Of a stretch of DNA of 46,682 bases, positions 17,735 to 26,550 are shown piece after piece. The stretch comes from DATKPC01 sp035524275. GTDB lineage: Bacteria > Pseudomonadota > Gammaproteobacteria > Burkholderiales > Burkholderiaceae_F. A program made the translations under genes and the position numbers. Under the pieces are notes generated by a model, which was not told the origin of the DNA, did not search any database, and was given only the letters and a program-made list of their open reading frames with translations. How positions within the stretch are numbered: the stretch's first letter is position 1; each line of letters begins with the position of its first letter. Location of the stretch: assembly GCA_035524275.1 (NCBI GenBank), contig DATKPC010000063.1:1-46682 (forward strand), written 5' to 3'.

Positions 17735-19828
17735 TCAACGCCACATCGCGCGGACGCGGGCGTTCAGGTCGACCTTCGGCTGGCCTTCGGCGACCGGCCT
17801 GCCCTCGTCGTCGAGCTGCGGCGGCGGCCACGCGAGTTGCTCGAAGCGATCGCAGATCGAAGCCGGAATGAAGCGGCTGCGCTGCGCGAGGACGTGGCGG
17901 TCGCCCTGCGAAGACTGGCCGTGCACGTAGAAGCGGTGCGGCACGAGGATCTCGAGCTGGTCACGCGCCCGCGTCATCGCGACATAGAGCAGCCGCCGCT
18001 CCTCGTCCACCTGTTCCGGCGAGCCGGTCGCGAGGTCGGACGGCAGGCAGCCGTCGACCGCGTTGAGCACGTAGACGGCCGTCCATTCCTGGCCCTTTGC
18101 CGAGTGGATCGTCGACAGCACCAGGTAGTCGTCGTCAAGAAGCGGCGCTCCCGCCTCGTCGCTCGTCGCGCCGGGCGGATCGAGGCTCAATTCGGTGAGA
18201 AAGCGCTCGCGCGTCGGGTAGGTCGCGGCGATCGCCTCGAGCTGCAGCAAGTCGGCGCGGCGGATTTCCGGATGGTCGTGGCGCCTCTCCAGGTGCGGCT
18301 CATACCAGCGCCGGACCACCTCCAGCTGCGCCGGCCACGGTGTCGAGCCCGCGCGCACCGCCTGGATCATCGCCGCCAGCCGCGCCCAGTCCTCGGCCGC
18401 CGCGGGCGGCGCGCGGTACGCGGCGATCGCCGCGTGCGGATCCGCAGCGGCAAGTCCGGAATCGAGCGCCCGCGCCGCGATGCGCGGCCCGACGCCCGGC
18501 ATCAGTTGCAGGACGCGAAACCCCGCGACGCGATCGCGTCCGTTCTCGGTCCAGCGCAGGCAGGCGAGGACGTCCTTGACGTGGGCCGCCTCGAGGAATT
18601 TCAGGCCACCGAACTTCACGAACGGGATGTTGCGACGGGCAAGCTCCAGCTCCAGCTGCGCGCTGTGGTGGGCCGCGCGGAACAGCACCGCCTGCGACTG
18701 CAGCCGGACCCCGGATTCACGCTGCGCGAGGACCTGCTGCGCCACGTAGCGCGCCTGTGCCGATTCGTCCGCCACGGTGACGAGGCGCGGGGCCGCGCCG
18801 CCGTTGCGCACGGTCCACAGGTCCTTCGCGTAACGCTGCGTGGCGAGCGCGATCACGGCGTTCGAGGCCGCGAGGATCGGCGCCGTCGAGCGGTAGTTCC
18901 GGGCGAGCGTGACGACGCGCGCGCCGCGCGGAAACAAGGTCGGGAATTCGAGGATGTTGCGCACCGTCGCGCCGCGGAACGAGTAGATCGCCTGCGCGTC
19001 GTCGCCGACGACCGTGAGCCCGTTGCCGTCGGGCTTCAGCGCCAGCAGGATCGACGCCTGCAGGCGATTCGTGTCCTGGTACTCGTCGACGAGCACGTGG
19101 CGGAAGCGCGCGCCAAGCTCGGCGGCGAGCGCCGGCTCGCCCGCCATCTGCGCCCAGTAGAGCAGGAGGTCGTCGTAGTCCAGCACCTGCTGCCGCTGCT
19201 TCGCGTCGACGTAGGCGCCGAACAGCCGCTTCAGCTCGTCCTCCCACGTCGCGCACCAGGGAAACGCCTGCGCGAGCACGTCGGCGAGCGGAACCCGCCC
19301 GTTGACGGCGCGCGAATAGATCGCGAGCGCGGTGCCCTTGGCCGGGAACCGCTTCTCGGTCGCCGCGAGCCCGAGGTCGTGGCGCACGAGGTTCAGCAGG
19401 TCCGCGGAATCCTCGCGATCGTGGATCGTGAACGACGCATCGAGCCCGATGCGGGGTGCGAACTCGCGCAACAGGCGGGCCCCTATCGCGTGGAACGTCC
19501 CGGCCCACGCCAGTCCCGCCGCGGCGCCACGGCCGCGCGCGGCCGGGTCGGCGGCGACGATCCGTTCGACGCGACGCGTCATCTCCGCCGCCGCGCGGCG
19601 CGAGAACGTCAGCGCGAGGATGGACTCCGGATCGGCGCCGTGGCGGACCAGGTGCGCGACGCGATGCGCGAGCGCGTTGGTCTTGCCGGATCCGGCGCCG
19701 GCGATCACGAGCAGCGCGCGCGGATCGGCCTCGCCGATGTCGTGCTCGACGGCCAGGCGCTGCTCCGCATTCAGCGTCCGCAGCAAGTCCTGCACCGCCC
19801 CGTCGGCGGCGCCCGCATCGCGGTGCAT
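17735..19828 (-). CDS. UvrD/PcrA-like SF1 DNA helicase
   Basis: A 697-residue ATP-dependent 3'-5' DNA helicase of superfamily 1. Motifs in order are the Q motif (LNAEQRLAVEHD, residues 19-30), Walker A GAGSGKT (44-50), motif Ia (LALTFSRRAAAEM), Walker B/motif II DEYQDTN, motif III AQAIYSFRGA, motif IV RNYRSTAPIL, motif V TIHSAKGQEW and motif VI EERRLLYVAMTRARDQLEI. The chosen ATG lies just before the Q motif and 29 bases after the upstream membrane-protein gene; GTG a few codons earlier is possible. UvrD/Rep/PcrA proteins act in excision repair and in clearing stalled forks. The lack of a long C-terminal tail makes a Rep/PcrA-like accessory helicase as likely as UvrD proper. Confidence 0.92.
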   Translation of the reverse strand: MHRDAGAADGAVQDLLRTLNAEQRLAVEHDIGEADPRALLVIAGAGSGKTNALAHRVAHLVRHGADPESILALTFSRRAAAEMTRRVERIVAADPAARGRGAAAGLAWAGTFHAIGARLLREFAPRIGLDASFTIHDREDSADLLNLVRHDLGLAATEKRFPAKGTALAIYSRAVNGRVPLADVLAQAFPWCATWEDELKRLFGAYVDAKQRQQVLDYDDLLLYWAQMAGEPALAAELGARFRHVLVDEYQDTNRLQASILLALKPDGNGLTVVGDDAQAIYSFRGATVRNILEFPTLFPRGARVVTLARNYRSTAPILAASNAVIALATQRYAKDLWTVRNGGAAPRLVTVADESAQARYVAQQVLAQRESGVRLQSQAVLFRAAHHSAQLELELARRNIPFVKFGGLKFLEAAHVKDVLACLRWTENGRDRVAGFRVLQLMPGVGPRIAARALDSGLAAADPHAAIAAYRAPPAAAEDWARLAAMIQAVRAGSTPWPAQLEVVRRWYEPHLERRHDHPEIRRADLLQLEAIAATYPTRERFLTELSLDPPGATSDEAGAPLLDDDYLVLSTIHSAKGQEWTAVYVLNAVDGCLPSDLATGSPEQVDEERRLLYVAMTRARDQLEILVPHRFYVHGQSSQGDRHVLAQRSRFIPASICDRFEQLAWPPPQLDDEGRPVAEGQPKVDLNARVRAMWR

Positions 19829-19857
19829 GCCGGCGTCACCGCCCTCGCGCACGACGC

Positions 19858-20310
19858 TCAGCCGCCCGGCGTCGACGGCGCATTCGCGTCGGCGGCGCCG
19901 ACGCTGTCGGCCGCGGGTCCGTCGGCCGGCGCACGGCGTCTGCGACCGAGCCACAGCGCGGCGACGCCGGCCATCACGCCGAGGCCGAGGCCCACGCCGA
20001 CGCGGAGGGCGCCGTGCCCGCGCCGCAAGCGCGCGAAACCGGCCGCCAGCAGCGACGCCGCCCACGGATGTCGCAGCGCCACGTGCACCGCGCGCGGCAG
20101 CCAATGCGCCGCGCCCCGACCGGGGGCCAGGAACTGCGCCACGCGCGTAGCGCCGCGCGCCGCGCCGGCAAACGGTTCGATGCGGTCGCGCAGTTGCGAG
20201 GCCGCGTCGGCCAGTTCGAGACGCTCGGATGCCGCGCGCAGCCTCAGCATCTCCTTGCGCAACGCGTGGGCGTCGGTGCCGACGCCTGGCGGCATCGTCC
20301 CCGGGATCAC
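19858..20310 (-). CDS. Small membrane protein, third gene of the yqjD-yqjE operon
   Basis: A 150-residue protein with a helical N-terminal half rich in Arg/Glu/Ala (RLRAASERLELADAASQL). A hydrophobic stretch (HPWAASLLAAGFARL) and a membrane helix near residues 112-128 (VGVGLGLGVMAGVAALWLG) follow. It starts at GTG 20310, overlapping the yqjE stop as GTGA, which fixes the start. Its position corresponds to YqjK in E. coli, but sequence likeness is too low to be sure. It probably belongs to the inner-membrane stress or stationary-phase proteins of this operon. Confidence 0.65.
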   Translation of the reverse strand: MIPGTMPPGVGTDAHALRKEMLRLRAASERLELADAASQLRDRIEPFAGAARGATRVAQFLAPGRGAAHWLPRAVHVALRHPWAASLLAAGFARLRRGHGALRVGVGLGLGVMAGVAALWLGRRRRAPADGPAADSVGAADANAPSTPGG

Positions 20311-20729
20311 GGGGTCTCCGCGGCCGGCTGCCGCGCGTCGCGGGCAGGCTGCAGTTCCTCGAGGTCGCTGCGCAACTCCGCCATCGTCGTGGCCAGCACG
20401 CCCGGATGGTGCGCGACCTCGCCGCGCACGCGCACGACGAGCGCGCCGGCCGCGATCGCATAGACGAGCGCGAAGGCGACGAGGCCGAGCCAGCCGAGCG
20501 TGCCCCAGAGCGCCACCACGAGCGCCGCCGTCAGCGCGATGGCGGCGAGCAGCGCCAGCAGGCCCGCGGCCAGGCACAGCGCAAACCACCGCACCAGCGT
20601 GCGCTGCGCCTCGCCCAGCTCGAGCGCGGCGAGTTCGATGCGCGTCGACACGAGCCGCAGCGACGCGGCACCGATCCGCCGCAGCGCGGCACCCAGTGCC
20701 GGCCGGGGCGCAGCGGCGGGATCCGTCAT
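20307..20729 (-). CDS. yqjE: YqjE-like phage-holin-superfamily membrane protein
   Basis: A 140-residue protein with a basic amphipathic N-terminal part (LRLVSTRIELAALELGEAQR). Two long hydrophobic helices follow at about residues 45-70 and 75-98, with a hydrophilic tail at the end. This matches the YqjE family, also called putative Actinobacterial holin-X / phage holin family III. It follows the YqjD gene by 39 bases and overlaps the next gene. In E. coli the yqjDE pair makes inner-membrane proteins induced in stationary phase, and YqjD binds ribosomes. Confidence 0.8.
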   Translation of the reverse strand: MTDPAAAPRPALGAALRRIGAASLRLVSTRIELAALELGEAQRTLVRWFALCLAAGLLALLAAIALTAALVVALWGTLGWLGLVAFALVYAIAAGALVVRVRGEVAHHPGVLATTMAELRSDLEELQPARDARQPAAETP

Positions 20730-20768
20730 CGCGTGCCGTCCGTCCAGCGTCGGCCGGGAAACCGGCGG

Positions 20769-21083
20769 CTAGCGCCGGTTGATCAGCAGGCCCAGCAGGA
20801 AGCCGACGCCCGCGGCCACGCCGACGGCGCCCCACGGATTGTCGCGAACCCAGTCGTCCGTCGCACGCGCGGCGGCCTTGCCGCTCTCGAGCGCGCTCGC
20901 CTGCACGTCCTGCAGCTTGTAGCGCGCCGAGCGCAACGTCGTGGCGGCGCGCTCGCGCAGTTCCTGCGCCTGCTGGCCGGTCGCCGACGCCGCCTGGCTC
21001 AACAGCTGGTCGACGTCGTCGAACACCTGACGCAGATCGGATGCCAGCTTGCTCCGGTTGTTCGCCTGGTTGACGCTGTCCAT
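20769..21083 (-). CDS. yqjD: ElaB/YqjD/DUF883 ribosome-binding membrane protein
   Basis: A 104-residue protein with a charged coiled-coil body (LASDLRQVFDDVDQLL, QAQELRERAATTLRSARYKL) and the family C-terminus DWVRDNPWGAVGVAAGVGFL, then LLGLLINRR, a single membrane anchor. The start is ATG 21083, with GGAGGG seven bases upstream; earlier in-frame starts lack a ribosome site. ElaB/YqjD proteins tether ribosomes to the inner membrane in stationary phase. A TATGCT -10-like hexamer is present about 100 bases upstream (21189-21194), but without a convincing -35. Confidence 0.9.
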   Translation of the reverse strand: MDSVNQANNRSKLASDLRQVFDDVDQLLSQAASATGQQAQELRERAATTLRSARYKLQDVQASALESGKAAARATDDWVRDNPWGAVGVAAGVGFLLGLLINRR

Positions 21084-21222
21084 CTTCGACCCTCCTTCGG
21101 CTGCAATGGCGTGGTGCCCCGCCGGCTCGTGCCGGCGCGCGGTCGCCCCGCCCGCTTGGACGCCCACGAGACCCACGGACACCTTTCTAGCATAGTCCGC
21201 GGCAACGGTCGGACCCGCCCCC

Positions 21223-22068
21223 TCAGCGAAAGATCACCGTCTTGTTGCCATTGATCAAGACCCGGTGCTCGGCATGCCAAAGCAGCGCGCGCGCCAGCAC
21301 GACGCATTCGACGTCGCGCCCGATCGCGGTCAGGCGCGCCGGATCCGTCGCATGGTCGACGCGCTCGACGTCCTGCTCGATGATCGGCCCCTCGTCGAGT
21401 GCCGAGGTCACGTAGTGCGCCGTCGCGCCGATCAGCTTGACGCCGCGATCGTGCGCCTGCTGGTACGGGCGCGCGCCCTTGAAGCTCGGCAGGAACGAGT
21501 GATGGATGTTGATCGCGCGGCCGGCGAGACGGCGGCAGAGGTCGTCCGACAGGACCTGCATGTAGCGCGCCAGCACGACGAGCTCGGCGCCTTCGCGGTC
21601 CGCGATCTCCGCCAGTGTCGCCTCGGCCGCCGCCTTCGTCGAGGCCGTCACCGGGACATGGTGGAAAGGGATGTCGTAGGATGCGGACAGCTGGTAGTAG
21701 TCGCGATGGTTCGACACGACGGCGCGGATGTCGAGCGGCAGCAGGTCCGAGCGAACGCGGAACAGCAGGTCGTTCAGGCAGTGGCCGAGCTTCGAGACCA
21801 TGACGATCGTCGGCATCCGCCGCGCGGCCTCGTGGAAGCGGTACGACATCTGGTGGCGCGTCCCGAGGTCGGCGAACGCGGCGGCGAGATCTTCGGCGCC
21901 GGCGCCCTGCGGCGACTCGAAGCGCACGCGCATGAAGAACAGGCCGGTCGCACTGTCGTTGAACTGCGCGGCTTCGACGATGTTGCCGCCGCGTTCGAGC
22001 AGGAAACCGGTGACGGCGTGGACGATCCCGGGACGGTCGGGGCAGGACAGCGTCAGGATGAATTGCAC
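21223..22068 (-). CDS. purU: Formyltetrahydrofolate deformylase
   Basis: A 281-residue enzyme hydrolysing 10-formyl-tetrahydrofolate to formate and tetrahydrofolate, which balances C1 pools and supplies formate for purine synthesis. It has an N-terminal ACT domain (LTLSCPDRPGIVHAVTGFLL, about 1-75) and a formyl-transferase-like domain. The second domain carries the conserved NIHHSFLPSFKGARPYQQA and the catalytic ATAHYVTSALDEGPIIEQD region. The start is GTG 22068 with AAGG seven bases upstream, giving the normal family length. It diverges from the anion permease gene. A folD gene of the same C1 pathway lies about 18 kb to the right. Confidence 0.95.
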   Translation of the reverse strand: MQFILTLSCPDRPGIVHAVTGFLLERGGNIVEAAQFNDSATGLFFMRVRFESPQGAGAEDLAAAFADLGTRHQMSYRFHEAARRMPTIVMVSKLGHCLNDLLFRVRSDLLPLDIRAVVSNHRDYYQLSASYDIPFHHVPVTASTKAAAEATLAEIADREGAELVVLARYMQVLSDDLCRRLAGRAINIHHSFLPSFKGARPYQQAHDRGVKLIGATAHYVTSALDEGPIIEQDVERVDHATDPARLTAIGRDVECVVLARALLWHAEHRVLINGNKTVIFR

Positions 22069-22275
22069 GATGAAGCCTTTTCGGGGGGATACGTCGAGCG
22101 GATGCGGCAGGATGTCGACCGGCAGGCGTGAAGCGAACGAGCGGCCCGGCGCGGCGACGGCGGCCGGCCTGGCGGGATGCCCGGCGACGCCGCCGCGCGT
22201 CCTGCTAGCTTACCGTGACCGCCGATCGGCGCGGACGCCACGGAGGGTGCGGCCGGCACGCCGCGGGCGGGACCG

Positions 22276-23736
22276 ATGCGGCTGACCCGGCGCCTGGCGC
22301 CCGTGGCGATCGCGGCAGCCTTCGCCGCGTGCCCGCACCCGGCCGTCCTCGATGCGCGCCAGTGGACGTATCTTGGCATCTACGCGGCCGCGGTCGCCGG
22401 GCTGCTGCTGCGGTCGCTCGCGCCGGCTGCCGTCGGCCTCGTCGCGGTGGCCGTGGCGGCCGCGCTGCGCTGCGTCGACAGCGACCCGGGGCGCGCGCTC
22501 GGCTGGGCGATCGAAGGCTTCGGCGACGCGACCGTGTGGATCGTCTTCGGCGCGATGGTGTCGGTGCTCGCGCTGCGCAAGTCGGGCCTGGGGCGACGTT
22601 TCGCGCTGCGGATCCTCGTCCTGTCGGGCGCCCGTCCCCGCCCGCTCGGCTTCGCGATCGCGGCGACCGAGCTGCTGCTTGCGCCGTTCATGCCGTCGAA
22701 TGCGGCGCGCAACGGGGGCATCGTGTTTCCGCTGCTCGCGGAGCTCCCGGCGTTCAGGTCCGACGACGGCGAAGGGCCGCCCACCGAGAGCGTGCGCCGG
22801 CTCGGCGCCTACGCGACGTGGACCGCCTTCGCGTCGAACGCGATCACGAGCGCGACCTTCCCGTCGGCGCTGGCGGCCAATGGCCTCGGCCTCGCGATCG
22901 CGGCCCGTATCGTCGGCCCGGGCGTGACGGCGCCGGCGTACCTGGTGGCGATGGCGCCGGTGTCGATCGTGCTGCTGATCGCGACGCCGCTGCTCGCCTG
23001 CGCCATGCTGCGTCCCCCCGCGGAGGATGCCGTCGCCCTGCGGGCGGCCGCGGCGGCGAGGCTCGCGCGGCTGGGCCGCTGGTCGCGAATGGAGATCGCG
23101 ACCGGATGCGCGTTCGCCGCGGCCGTCGTCTTGTGGGTCGGAAGCGGCTTCGTGGCGGGACCGACCGCGCCGGGTGCTGTGGGTGGCGCGCTGAATCCCG
23201 CCACGGTCGCGCTGCTGCTTGTCGCGGCGCTGCTGGCGGCCGGCGTCCTGGACTTCGATGACATCGCGTCCGATCGGCGCACCTGGGGGGCCACGGTGTT
23301 CCTGGCGACGTTCATCGCGCTCGCCGATGGCCTGGGACGGCTCGGCATCCTGCGCGTGCTGGCCGCGGGCGCGGCGCAGCGCGTCGCGGGCCTCGATCCA
23401 CCGGCCGCGATGGTCCTGCTCCTCGCGCTGGCGTTCTGGATCCGCTACCTGGTCGCCAGCATCAACGTCCAGGCCGCGGTCGTGCTGCCCGCGATCCTGG
23501 CCGCAGGCGCGGCGGCTCCCCCTGTGCCAGCGACGGCTCTCGCGCTCCTGGCGGTCGGGACACTCGGCCTCGGTGGCGTGCTGACGCCGTTCGCGAGCGG
23601 GGCGGCGGTGATCCACGGCGAAGCCGGCGGACTGCCGCGCATCGCGTTCTGGCGTCGCGGACTGCAGTTCGGCGCCCTCAACTTCGCGGTGCTGGTCGCG
23701 GTCGGCGTGCCGTGGGTGCTCTGGCGCGGCGTGTGA
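22276..23736 (+). CDS. DASS/SLC13-family anion permease
   Basis: A 486-residue membrane protein with about 11-12 hydrophobic helices. It has the DASS (CitT/SLC13) signature in both halves: APFMPSNAARNGGIVFPLL in the first and a matching substrate loop TPFASGAAVIHGEAGGLPRI in the second. These carry the Ser-Asn-Thr-like motif that binds Na+ and the carboxylate or sulfate substrate. Members import or exchange di- and tricarboxylates or sulfate across the inner membrane. Which anion is moved here cannot be told. It is monocistronic and divergent from purU. Confidence 0.82.
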   Translation: MRLTRRLAPVAIAAAFAACPHPAVLDARQWTYLGIYAAAVAGLLLRSLAPAAVGLVAVAVAAALRCVDSDPGRALGWAIEGFGDATVWIVFGAMVSVLALRKSGLGRRFALRILVLSGARPRPLGFAIAATELLLAPFMPSNAARNGGIVFPLLAELPAFRSDDGEGPPTESVRRLGAYATWTAFASNAITSATFPSALAANGLGLAIAARIVGPGVTAPAYLVAMAPVSIVLLIATPLLACAMLRPPAEDAVALRAAAAARLARLGRWSRMEIATGCAFAAAVVLWVGSGFVAGPTAPGAVGGALNPATVALLLVAALLAAGVLDFDDIASDRRTWGATVFLATFIALADGLGRLGILRVLAAGAAQRVAGLDPPAAMVLLLALAFWIRYLVASINVQAAVVLPAILAAGAAAPPVPATALALLAVGTLGLGGVLTPFASGAAVIHGEAGGLPRIAFWRRGLQFGALNFAVLVAVGVPWVLWRGV

Positions 23737-23759
23737 AGCGGCGGTTGTGGCGCCGGCGG

Positions 23760-23937
23760 GAAGGCGCACCGCGACCGTCGCGCCGCCACGGCCGCCTTCC
23801 CGTTGCTCGCGCGGATCGACTTCTTGCCGATGTCCTTCAGCCACTCCGCGTGCGCACGCTCGGCCGCGTGTTGCGCGCGCTCGATGTGCTCCAGCGCGCG
23901 GTGGCGCAGCTCGTGTGTTTCCGGGGTTGTCCTCCTC
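23760..23937 (-). pseudogene. Coding-like remnant with ribosome site but no start codon
   Basis: On the minus strand a strong GAGGAGG (plus positions 23931-23937) is followed seven bases later by codons CCG GAA ACA CAC GAG CTG. About 50 codons of high third-position GC then encode a charged helix (ETHELRHRALEHIERAQHAA, ERAHAEWLKDIGKKSIRASN). No ATG, GTG or TTG stands where translation should begin; CCG occupies the start position (23922-23924). The frame stays open into the antisense of the permease gene. It may be a gene that lost its start codon, a gene with a sequencing error, or chance. Confidence 0.35.
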
Positions 23938-24013
23938 GCCGCGGCTGGCGTGCGGCGAATGCGGGATACTGCAGGACATCGAGGCGAACCAGCCCATGAA
24001 AGGCAGGCGGGAC

Positions 24014-25012
24014 ATGGCACAGGAAACGATCCAGAAACGGCAGCTCGGACGCCACGGGCCGGTGGTGTCGTCCATCGGACTCGGCTGCATGGGAATGTCG
24101 GAGTTCTATCGCGGCGGCAACGACGAGCACGGATCGATCGCGACGATCCACCGCGCGCTCGATCTCGGCGTCAATTTCCTCGACACGGCCGACATGTACG
24201 GGCCGTGGACGAACGAGCAGCTCGTCGGCAAGGCGATCGCGGCGCGGCGCGCCGAGGTCGTGCTGGCGACGAAATTCGGGAACGTCCGCGGCAGCGACGG
24301 AAAATTCCTCGGCGTGAACGGGCATCCCGACTACGTGCGGCAGTGCTGCGACGCGTCGCTCGCGCGGCTCGGCGTCGAGACGATCGATCTCTACTACCAG
24401 CATCGGGTCGATCCGAACGTGCCGATCGAGGACACCGTCGGCGCGATGGCCGAGCTCGTGCGCGCCGGCAAGGTGCGCTACATCGGCCTGTCGGAGGCGG
24501 CGGCCGGGACGATCCGCCGCGCCCATGCGGTGCATCCGATCAGCGCGCTGCAGACCGAGTACTCGCTGTGGACGCGCGATCCGGAAGATGACATCCTGCC
24601 GACGGTCCGCGAGCTGGGCATCGCGTTCGTCGCCTACAGCCCGCTGGGCCGCGGCTTCCTCACCGGGCGGTACCGGAAGTTCGAGGACCTGCCGGCAGGC
24701 GATTACCGTCGGATGTCGCCGCGGTTCCAGGGCGAGAATTTCGCGAAGAACATCGAGCTGGTGAAGCAGGTCGAGAGCATCGCCGCGCAGATCAAGGCGA
24801 CGCCGGCGCAGATCGCGCTGGCATGGCTGCTGCATCGCGGCGCCGACATCGTGCCGATACCGGGAACGACGCGAATCGGCGCGCTGGAAGAGAACGTCGA
24901 CGCCACGCGGCTCGTGCTGTCGGCCGACGTGCTGCAGCGGATCGACGCCGTGGCGCCCAAGGGCGTCGCGGCAGGCCCGCGCTACCCGGACATGAGCACC
25001 GTCAATCGCTGA
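24014..25012 (+). CDS. Aldo/keto reductase
   Basis: A 332-residue NADPH-dependent oxidoreductase with the (beta/alpha)8 AKR fold. The catalytic tetrad is visible: Asp and Tyr in FLDTADMYG, Lys in VLATKFG and His in YYQHRVD. The family signature GLGCMGMSEFY is near the N-terminus and the NADP-binding IPGTTRIGALEENVDA near the C-terminus. This subgroup (YakC/pyridoxal-reductase-like, AKR13-like) reduces assorted aldehydes and ketones, so no single substrate is assigned. ATG 24014 is preferred; ATG 23996 in frame would add six residues. Confidence 0.93.
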   Translation: MAQETIQKRQLGRHGPVVSSIGLGCMGMSEFYRGGNDEHGSIATIHRALDLGVNFLDTADMYGPWTNEQLVGKAIAARRAEVVLATKFGNVRGSDGKFLGVNGHPDYVRQCCDASLARLGVETIDLYYQHRVDPNVPIEDTVGAMAELVRAGKVRYIGLSEAAAGTIRRAHAVHPISALQTEYSLWTRDPEDDILPTVRELGIAFVAYSPLGRGFLTGRYRKFEDLPAGDYRRMSPRFQGENFAKNIELVKQVESIAAQIKATPAQIALAWLLHRGADIVPIPGTTRIGALEENVDATRLVLSADVLQRIDAVAPKGVAAGPRYPDMSTVNR

Positions 25013-25022
25013 TGCGTCGGGG

Positions 25023-25047
25023 CCGCCGGGCCCTCGCGACCCGGCGG
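25023..25047. terminator. GC-rich hairpin between convergent genes
   Basis: CCGCCGGG (25023-25030) pairs perfectly with CCCGGCGG (25040-25047) across a 9-base loop. It sits ten bases after the aldo/keto reductase stop and ten bases before the end of the converging DUF4397 gene. No T-run follows on either strand, so it would be an incomplete or factor-assisted bidirectional terminator. Confidence 0.45.
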
Positions 25048-25057
25048 TGCAACCGCC

Positions 25058-26350
25058 TCAGCGGTCCTTGTTCAGCAAGGGCGCCGTCGTCGCGCCCAGC
25101 TCGAACAGCGTGTAGACGCCCCCCGAGAGAAGGTCGACGTTGCCGTTGTTCGGAATCTGCGTGAGCGCGACCGACGGCGAGGCCGTCAGCGCGAAATAGG
25201 CCGCCGTGGACGACGCGACACCGGTGTAGCTGGACGCCGTGCCGATCGGCACGGCGGACGCGACCGAGGTCTGGTTGACGGTGAGCGCGAGGTAACCGCT
25301 GATCCCGGCATTCACGAGGCGGACGCTGGAGTTGCCGCTGATCCCGACGGCCTGGTTCACGTCGGTCAACACGGTGACCGCGGGCGCCGCGGTCGTACCG
25401 TAGACGAGCACCGTGTAGTCGCCCCCGGCCGCCGGCGCCAGCGTGCTCAGCCCGGCGACGGCCGTGCCGTTGACCGTCACCCCGAAGGCCTGCGAGCCGG
25501 AATTCACGAGCGTGTAGGAAGGGACCGCGATGGTCGGCAACGTGACCGTCGACAGCGCGGTGGAACCGACCGTGGCGACGACCGAACCGGTCCCCGCGAT
25601 GCTGGTCACGAGCCGCACGCGCGCATTCGTGTTCGGGTAGAACGCCGCGTAGCCGCCCTGGTCGACGAGGACGCCGTCGACCAGCGCGCCGCCCGTCGTG
25701 CTCGTGAGCACGAGCGTCACGATGTTCGGATTGGCGATCGGCACGGCAGGAATCGACAGGCGGACGTCGCTCTGGTTGCCGTAGCCCGTGACGACGATCT
25801 GATAGGTGCCCTGCGTCAGCGAGAGCGCTCCGGAGAGCGCGCCGCCGCCGACGAACTGGAAGTTCGGTGCGACGCCCTGGTTCAGCGTGACCCCGGGCGC
25901 GGTGATGTAGACGTCGACCGGCCCCGGATCGCTCGACGCGTTGTAGACGCGGAACGTGATGAAGCCGGTGTTCGGGGCCGCGACGGAGTCGGCCAGCGTG
26001 ACGGCCTGGATCGCGCCGTTGCGCTGGTACGCGACCGTCGTGTAATAGTCTCCCGCGCCGTAGCTCGCGGACTGCGCGTTGAAGCTCGTCAGCGACCCGT
26101 CGGCGGCCAGGACGCCGATCGTATAGGTGCCGCCCTCGATGTTGACGTAGTTGCTGACGGTCGCGGCCGACGTCGAGCCGATGTAGCTGACGCCGTTCGC
26201 GTCGAGGGTCAGCGGCGCCGACGCCGTCGCGTTCACGAGACGGACGTTGGCCGGCGTGTTGGTCGAGCTGCTCTTGCCGCCGCACGCGGCAAGCAGACCC
26301 GCGATCATCGCGTAGAGCGCGAACAGGGCAAGGCGACGATGGATACGCAT
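25058..26350 (-). CDS. DUF4397 repeat lipoprotein
   Basis: A 430-residue exported lipoprotein. The signal peptide ends in a lipobox (AGLLAACGG, Cys near 23). The mature part is Ala/Thr/Val/Ser-rich and made of about four beta-sandwich repeats of the DUF4397 kind. Each begins with a pattern like VRLVNATASAPLTLDANG, FRVYNASSDPGPVDVYI, VRLVTSIAGTG or VRLVNAGISGYLALTVNQ, and includes a GTYTIGV/GTYQIVV/DYTVLVYG strand. The ATG at 26350 has GAGGAAATA directly upstream. Such proteins are thought to be surface or adhesin-like, with unknown ligand. Composition is markedly richer in small residues than its neighbours. Confidence 0.85.
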   Translation of the reverse strand: MRIHRRLALFALYAMIAGLLAACGGKSSSTNTPANVRLVNATASAPLTLDANGVSYIGSTSAATVSNYVNIEGGTYTIGVLAADGSLTSFNAQSASYGAGDYYTTVAYQRNGAIQAVTLADSVAAPNTGFITFRVYNASSDPGPVDVYITAPGVTLNQGVAPNFQFVGGGALSGALSLTQGTYQIVVTGYGNQSDVRLSIPAVPIANPNIVTLVLTSTTGGALVDGVLVDQGGYAAFYPNTNARVRLVTSIAGTGSVVATVGSTALSTVTLPTIAVPSYTLVNSGSQAFGVTVNGTAVAGLSTLAPAAGGDYTVLVYGTTAAPAVTVLTDVNQAVGISGNSSVRLVNAGISGYLALTVNQTSVASAVPIGTASSYTGVASSTAAYFALTASPSVALTQIPNNGNVDLLSGGVYTLFELGATTAPLLNKDR

Positions 26351-26550
26351 TATTTCCTCGGAGCACGGCACTGCGGCCCGGCGTCTGCGCCGTACCCGTC
26401 TGTGCAGGATTGACCCGGAACAGCGGCATGCCGCGCGACGCCGTTTCTTGGGCCGTTGGTCTGGACGTCGGCATTCGCGGCTCGTCGCGCGGCTGGCGGA
26501 GGGCAAAGCGGCCGCCCGGGCACGACGAGCGCCGAATTCTAGTGCAATCC

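Noticed and set aside
19829..20461. An N-terminal extension of the UvrD-like helicase by 211 codons
   Set aside because: The extension overlaps two membrane-protein genes in another frame and does not resemble helicase sequence; the helicase Q motif begins just after ATG 19828.
21239..21270. An FNR-like TTGATCAA sequence near 21250
   Set aside because: It lies inside the purU coding end and lacks the four-base spacer of an FNR site.
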